This document shows, in pieces, positions 59,239-64,000 of a stretch of 64,000 nucleotides of DNA. Origin of the DNA: Paulinella micropora. Its lineage: Eukaryota; Cercozoa; Imbricatea; Euglyphida. The stretch spans positions 379,255-443,254 of the forward strand of contig BJOX01000133.1 of assembly GCA_009731375.1 (NCBI GenBank), written 5' to 3'. Below the pieces are notes generated by a model that saw only the letters and a program-made list of their open reading frames with translations, was not told the DNA's origin and made no database searches. Positions within the stretch are counted from its first letter, which is position 1, and each line of letters opens with the position of its first letter. A program made the position numbers and the translations under genes.

Positions 59239-60875
59239 ACTGCCTGGACAAGACAGAAACAGAGCAGTTTGTACAAGAAGTGACACACTACAACTGCAAG
59301 TCACGAAAAGGAATGACCTTCCCAAGCCTAAAGGCAGCACTTCTCAAGTTGGACTCGAGAGGGATAATGTGTGAGCAAAAGCGTGAGCAAAAGTGTGAGC
59401 AACCGGATCTTTTTTCAATTTTGAAAAAGGTTAATTCCGGGTTGGGAGGCAATTTACCTGATTTTGCGGACATATGATAGGCAGTCCAAAGTGAAATGCC
59501 ACTTTCTTCTGCCTACGGATCAATTTTGAGCGGGTTTTTGCTCAAAATCATAGCCGTTTCTGTTAGCAAAAGTGTGAGCAAAATCTGAACAAAAGTGTGA
59601 GCAAAGGACCCCGTGTCCGACTCATTGTCCTTGCTCCTGTATAGCTGGGCAGGTATGCCTCCCCGAAATGAGAGTAGAAATGGAATGCCCCAGTGTCTGC
59701 CAGTTCAGTGATGCTTTCCTTTTTTTGTCTGAATAGGAACCTGGAATGAAGAAGAGGAAGTGCGAAAGGGACGAGCAAACGAGGAGATTCGAAGGAACCA
59801 AGCTTCAGGTGACTCACGTGTGCTCTCTCTTTGTTTGCAATACGTTTGTTCTATGATAGGTTGCACTGGCTTTGGGTTTGCAGCCTCCTCCTGCTTCCAC
59901 GGCTGCTCCTGCCGTTGCACCAACTTCGGCTGACTCTGGGCCCGATTCCACGAACCTGTCCACGTCGTTCCACCTACAGTCTCTGCGCCAGATTCCACCA
60001 ACTGGCTCTGGGCAAGCTACTGGACAATGCCTGACATTTGCCAGCATACAGGGTGATAGTCAGGATGGGATTAGTGTTAGTTTTAGGTTGGAGAACCGAG
60101 CAGCGATCCGTGCCCCCCTGCTCCGGACAGTACTAGTCCCTCTTTTAGTGCACACAAACTCATGGACATTTTAGGAGCACAAGGTGAAAGGTTGTACAGA
60201 GAGCAGAGCTACATAGCGGAGTTAGCAAAATGGGGTTTTGCAGTTATTGCACGAATTAGGCAAGATATGGAGGGGCGAGGCACGCTGTCGCCATCCTCTG
60301 CGCCCGCACATGTGTGCTCACTGTTGGGAGAAGTCCAAGAGCTTTTCGACTTCGGTCCTCTTTCTGTTCAAATGTTGGGCAGCACAAGCCCCAAAGAGTT
60401 GAGTGCCTTTGCTGGTGCAAGCTTCGCAAACACCGCTGTGAAACATGACCCCATACCGGCTTTGCTAGGTTTAGATACTCATGGTATAGAGTTTTTTTCT
60501 CGCGGAGCAGCATCCTAGTGGCGACAGGAAAAAGTAGCACGCTATTTGTTTTTAACATAACCACCAGTAAGGTGTATGATGATTACATCGCCAGGTATTT
60601 TAACTTCGTCCTGCCAGAGTTGAATCGAAAGATTAGATTAGGAGAGTCTGTTCGGTTTGTCCCCAAATCCAAAACTAGACGTTCGCAGGAACAGTTACGT
60701 CTTGCCTACCAATCTGGCGACGGATGTCTGGGAGTGGAGGAGTTGCGAGCCCGCAACGTACCACGTCGTCAAACTTGAGCAAAAAGGTAATTGTTGTTGT
60801 TGCTGTCGTTGCTATTGTTATCAATATTGATGATGGTTGTTGCTTACTCATCTGATGCTGATGTGTTTGTCGCAG

Positions 60876-61043
60876 GTCGACAACATGTGTGCCGAAACAA
60901 GGTTACGACAAGGGACTTCCGGCAAGACACGGGGATTCGGAAGTCCGAGGGTGGTGTCGAAATTTCTGCTTCTCTGGGCAGCCAACCAACGAGGCTACAG
61001 CGCAATCTGCAAGTGTTACAGGAGTACAATGAACAGAGGATGA
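60876..61043 (+). CDS. Small coding-like exon upstream of transposase-like ORF
   Basis: After an acceptor-like TGTCGCAG, the frame reads VDNMCAETRLRQGTSGKTRG then KFLLLWAANQRGYSAICKCY and stops at 61043. Length and aromatic/Cys content look like part of a DNA-binding or transposase N-terminus, but no domain is recognised. Confidence 0.3.
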   Translation, partial: VDNMCAETRLRQGTSGKTRGFGSPRVVSKFLLLWAANQRGYSAICKCYRSTMNRG

Positions 61044-61298
61044 ATTTTTTTTGTGTGCGGGGCGTTCGCACGGGTCATTAAGATCAGGGCAAGGCATGCT
61101 CCAAGCCGCGTAAATTGCGCGTGTGTTCCGTTGTTTTGCAACTGTCCTCACAGGTATTCATTTTTTCACGTACTGCCTAATCCGCTTGCTTTGTTTCGGG
61201 CAGGGCCCACATTGTTTTGTTCTCTGTCTGGGTTATTTTCACAAAGAGCATGGCACAGACAAAGAACATAATTTCATTATTTTCAACGGTCCGTCGTG

Positions 61299-62406
61299 AT
61301 GCTCAGGACGCCGGTGTATGATCCAAGCAAGCAGCAGAGGTATAAATTAGCCGAATTGCCAGTATGGTGTGACAAGTTGATAGGCTCTTTCTTACCCCGA
61401 CCTCTCTTGTTGTCCGAGTGGAAGCTACTCGTAACCCCGCCACTCCGTTGCGAATGGACACGATTAATACAGCAAATGTGGATTGAGTTCCGTTGCAGCA
61501 AAGTATGGGGTAAATGCCCTTACTGCGGCAAATTGAAAAGCTTGAGCAAGCGGCTCGCCTGTCTGCAGGAGCGTGAGTATAAGCTTAGCAGGGAGAATCG
61601 AGCCCTTTCTGAAGAAGAGGAGAAGGAGCTGAAGGATATCCCTGTGGAGATCAAGAAGATCGAGCATCATACTGAAGCCAAGCTGAAGAATAAGGTCTTT
61701 TACGACCAAGACTTGAAAAAGGTCGCATCTGACTTGTCGTACATTTTGATTGTTGTTGACTTTTCCCGCATGAGTGTTGGAGTTGGCGGCACCGAAGACG
61801 TCAACGACTGCATCGCAGTCCTAATCCGCGGCGATGGACATGGGGGAGTAGCGAGGGAGTATGTCGATACATTCCCTCACCCGTCAGACGAAAATGTTAA
61901 TAACGACTTCTTCTTTTTTCGCGACTGGTTAGACAACATCCTAGAGCGACGTATTAAAATAATCCGGAATCCGGTGCAGGTAACTAACCTAATATTGTGG
62001 TCTGATGGCGGTCGAAAGCATTAAAATTTTCAAGCAGAGATATGCTTTGGCTGAATTCAGCCTCGTCTTATTTAAGCATCCTTGGTTATGGTCTGCTGAG
62101 TGGAATTTCTGGGCTTCTTATCACGGTAAAGGGTTGTGTGATTCCGAATCGCACGCAGGTAAGGTGGCGCAGGCGGTTGCTTATGAGGCCTTTCATAATG
62201 ATTTTATATGGAAAACCGTTTGCGACCTTGCACGGCTTATCCAATCCAATCTATCCAATTCCAATCCAATGTTTTTACAGGCTCCTATCAACCGAACGCC
62301 TGAACTCATGCATCAAGCCTGTTCTATTCCTGATCTCTACAAACTTCACTATTTTCAAGCAACGTTTGTGCTAGGAACTTTGACAGTAGCTGATTTTCGG
62401 GACTAA
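61299..62406 (+). pseudogene. DDE-transposase-like ORF with a frameshift
   Basis: Block 1 (ATG 61299 to TAA 62024) contains a zinc-binding-like CPYCGK, a charged helix (NRALSEEEEKELKDIPVEIK), a first acidic strand (SYILIVVDFSRMSVGVGG) and ends at LILWSDGGRKH. Block 2, one frame on, runs to 62406 with FKQRYALAEFSLVLFKHPWL and WNFWASYHGKGLCDSESHAG. The order (I)VVDxS ... WSDGGxxHFK ... W.F.ASxHGKGxCDS resembles the second half of DDE-type eukaryotic transposase catalytic regions, where the SDG Asp and the HGKGxxD motif recur; the exact superfamily is not assigned. The shift near 62020 with a stop suggests an inactive copy or a sequence error. No inverted termini identified. Confidence 0.5.
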
Positions 62407-62431
62407 TATTGTAAAACTTCAGAGCTCGAAT

Positions 62432-62644
62432 TTGCGGCCACGACCTAATTGGCAGCCTTCGCGAGCTGCGTTAACAGGTCTGGGACTGCCACCTCTCCCC
62501 CAGCCAGCTCCACCACCCCCTCAAGCACTGCAGCAGCCTCAGCCTGCAGCAGCTGCTCCACATCGAGGAAGGAGAGGACGAGGACGAGGACGAGCAGCTA
62601 GGAATCATCGTGATAGTGGACTGCGTGGGCGTCGCGGACGTTAA
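62432..62644 (+). CDS. Pro/Gln- and Arg/Gly-rich tail ORF
   Basis: 70 codons reading LPPLPQPAPPPPQALQQPQ then PHRGRRGRGRGRAARNHRDS to a TAA at 62644. RG-rich C-termini usually bind nucleic acid. It may be the last exon of the upstream element gene or of an unrelated gene; no acceptor was chosen. Confidence 0.35.
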   Translation: MRPRPNWQPSRAALTGLGLPPLPQPAPPPPQALQQPQPAAAAPHRGRRGRGRGRAARNHRDSGLRGRRGR

Positions 62645-62751
62645 TATCTTAATTTGAATTTTGAATTTGAATATTTAAATACTTTATTTATTTTGCTGAA
62701 TTGATTGTACAATGAGAAAGACAGTATTCCCACCCAAACCCGTAGCGGTTG

Positions 62752-63027
62752 CTGGGTACCGTCACTACAACCACCAGCAGCAGGGACACCGACGTAACGC
62801 GTTTGTTGGCTGGGGGAGCATTTGGCCTTGAGCGTGGCAGCCCGCTAGGATCTGTGCGCAAACTGTCGAAAGACACAGATGCACGTCGTAAAGCGTATAT
62901 AAAAGAAAGAAAGAAGGAAGGAAGAAGGAACAGCTATAGGAAACTAAACAAACAAAAGGGACCAAACCTAGTAACCGGCTGGCATAGGCCAATTATATCC
63001 GGGGAGCGTGTACTGCGGAATTGCTGA
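62752..63027 (+). CDS. Small basic hypothetical ORF
   Basis: 92 codons: TSSRDTDVTRLLAGGAFGLE, then a Lys/Arg-rich run (DARRKAYIKERKKEGRRNSY). No family. The basic run is partly encoded by an (AAGA)n-like stretch, which weakens the case. Confidence 0.25.
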   Translation: MGTVTTTTSSRDTDVTRLLAGGAFGLERGSPLGSVRKLSKDTDARRKAYIKERKKEGRRNSYRKLNKQKGPNLVTGWHRPIISGERVLRNC

Positions 63028-64000
63028 TCCGTTGCAAACAGGAACTGCTGCCTCCCTCGTCCAAGTCGAAGCGGGAAACCCTCCAGTGCCGAACCGCGGG
63101 CTCCATAATGCAGACTGTACCCACAACACGAACTCGCCGACGAGACGCCTGCTTCACTGCTGGGGAGCTCCGAAGACGGGGGAAGGGAGAGAGAAAGAAA
63201 AAGGGGGGGGGCCGGTAGGGGAANNNNNNNNNNAAGGAGATCCGCCTGGTCCGTCCGTCCCACCTTGAAGACCAATCCCACCACGGGCCAGAAAAACCTC
63301 CGGGCAGAGAAATTTGAAAAAGGGTGAGAAAAATTACTCTCGAGAGAGCAGACTATGAAAATGATGAGCCTGTCCCCTTCGTGCCCTCCATCCCCATGAC
63401 CATACAGTTCCCAAATAGCGGGAGACATAAACAGGGCGGTGAATCCCCCTTGTGACTCTGTGCGGGCGGAGGCGAGGTCGGGAGAAAGAAAGAAGCAGAA
63501 GCCTGGGTGGGGGCTTGGTAGCAAAATTCAAATCTAGAGGCAGAGCTAGGTCCCTTCGGTACCATGGCCCCCAGGATTGGTGGGCTTCGATGGGGGGGAC
63601 AAGGGTGCGAGGAATGGAGACTGCAGAGGCTGGTGTGCCAGTGGGTCGTCAGACTTGCTGGTGGGCCATGCGCGCCACAGGAGACCCACTCCTCGCACGT
63701 CTTCGGGATCTGTGCGTTGGACTTTTCCCCCCCTTGGATCTGAGCTTCGTTGGGCCACGGCACGTCTACAAAGCAATCAGGCTTGCTATTGGAGACGGAA
63801 GGGGGGGTCCGGGGGCGGTCCTGCGGGAAAGTGGTGAAGGAGATTCCATGTCTGGATGATATGCTCGTGTGAGGCCCTGGTAAATCTGTACCGCAATGTC
63901 CTTGGAGAAATGGAGGCAGAGTTTGTCAAAGGAGGTCTGAGAAATGTAACCTTTAGCGCCCATCGCAATGACAATAAGATTAGTGGTCATTGGGCGGCTG
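63028..64000. other. GC-richer end region, one possible minus-strand exon
   Basis: Overlapping ORFs on both strands make coding strand unclear. The most natural text is minus 63990-63766 (MGAKGYISQTSFDKLCLHFS; DIAVQIYQGLTRAYHPDM), which could be an exon of a gene running in from beyond the window. A gap lies at 63224-63233. Confidence 0.25.

Overview
The window is nuclear eukaryotic DNA. Introns follow the GT-AG rule, genes are broken into many tiny exons, and SINE-like and foldback repeats are common. The encoded domains (kringle, hyalin/HYR, thrombospondin type 1, PAN/apple-like) are those of secreted or cell-surface eukaryotic proteins. Host identity cannot be fixed from sequence alone. 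A repeat-rich protist or alga (chromerid, stramenopile or unicellular holozoan type) is my guess, held with low confidence.

Layout. (1) Positions 975-35548, plus strand: one very long gene. I read 64 exons (about 4.8 kb coding, about 1,597 residues visible; the 5' end lies outside the window). All 63 exon junctions keep one open frame by phase. The protein is a probable type I membrane protein: a long cysteine-containing ectodomain (PAN-like segment, kringle, NPNGxWSYG-type beta-sandwich, HYR, TSP1, further beta-rich parts), one membrane segment with a run of six cysteines, a basic stop-transfer stretch and a short cytoplasmic tail. Its introns are mostly (TATC)n, (GTAT)n, (ATAC)n, (TTAC)n, (ATT)n and (CT)n arrays. 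(2) About 36.7-46.5 kb, minus strand: a second gene of the same style, tail-to-tail with the first, starting with two PAN/apple-like modules. (3) 46.6-64 kb: a different landscape with few tetranucleotide arrays. It holds an intronless 246-codon ORF, decayed or hypothetical ORFs, a minus-strand coiled-coil gene (56.7-59.2 kb), and a plus-strand mobile-element-like cluster ending in a DDE-transposase-like ORF with a frameshift (61.3-62.4 kb).

Repeats: six copies of one long palindromic foldback element, all within or just beside the big gene; two SINE-like families bounded by (TATC)n; a tRNA-derived SINE with A and B boxes bounded by (TTA)n; dispersed 31-bp-type minisatellites; and, most striking, many tandem arrays in which one end of an exon plus its neighbouring microsatellite has been copied several times. 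Eleven assembly gaps (N runs) are present, most flanked by homopolymers.

Most interesting points: a giant receptor-like gene whose splice donors and acceptors are embedded in microsatellites, and repeated partial copying of its exons, which looks like an ongoing microsatellite-driven exon duplication process.
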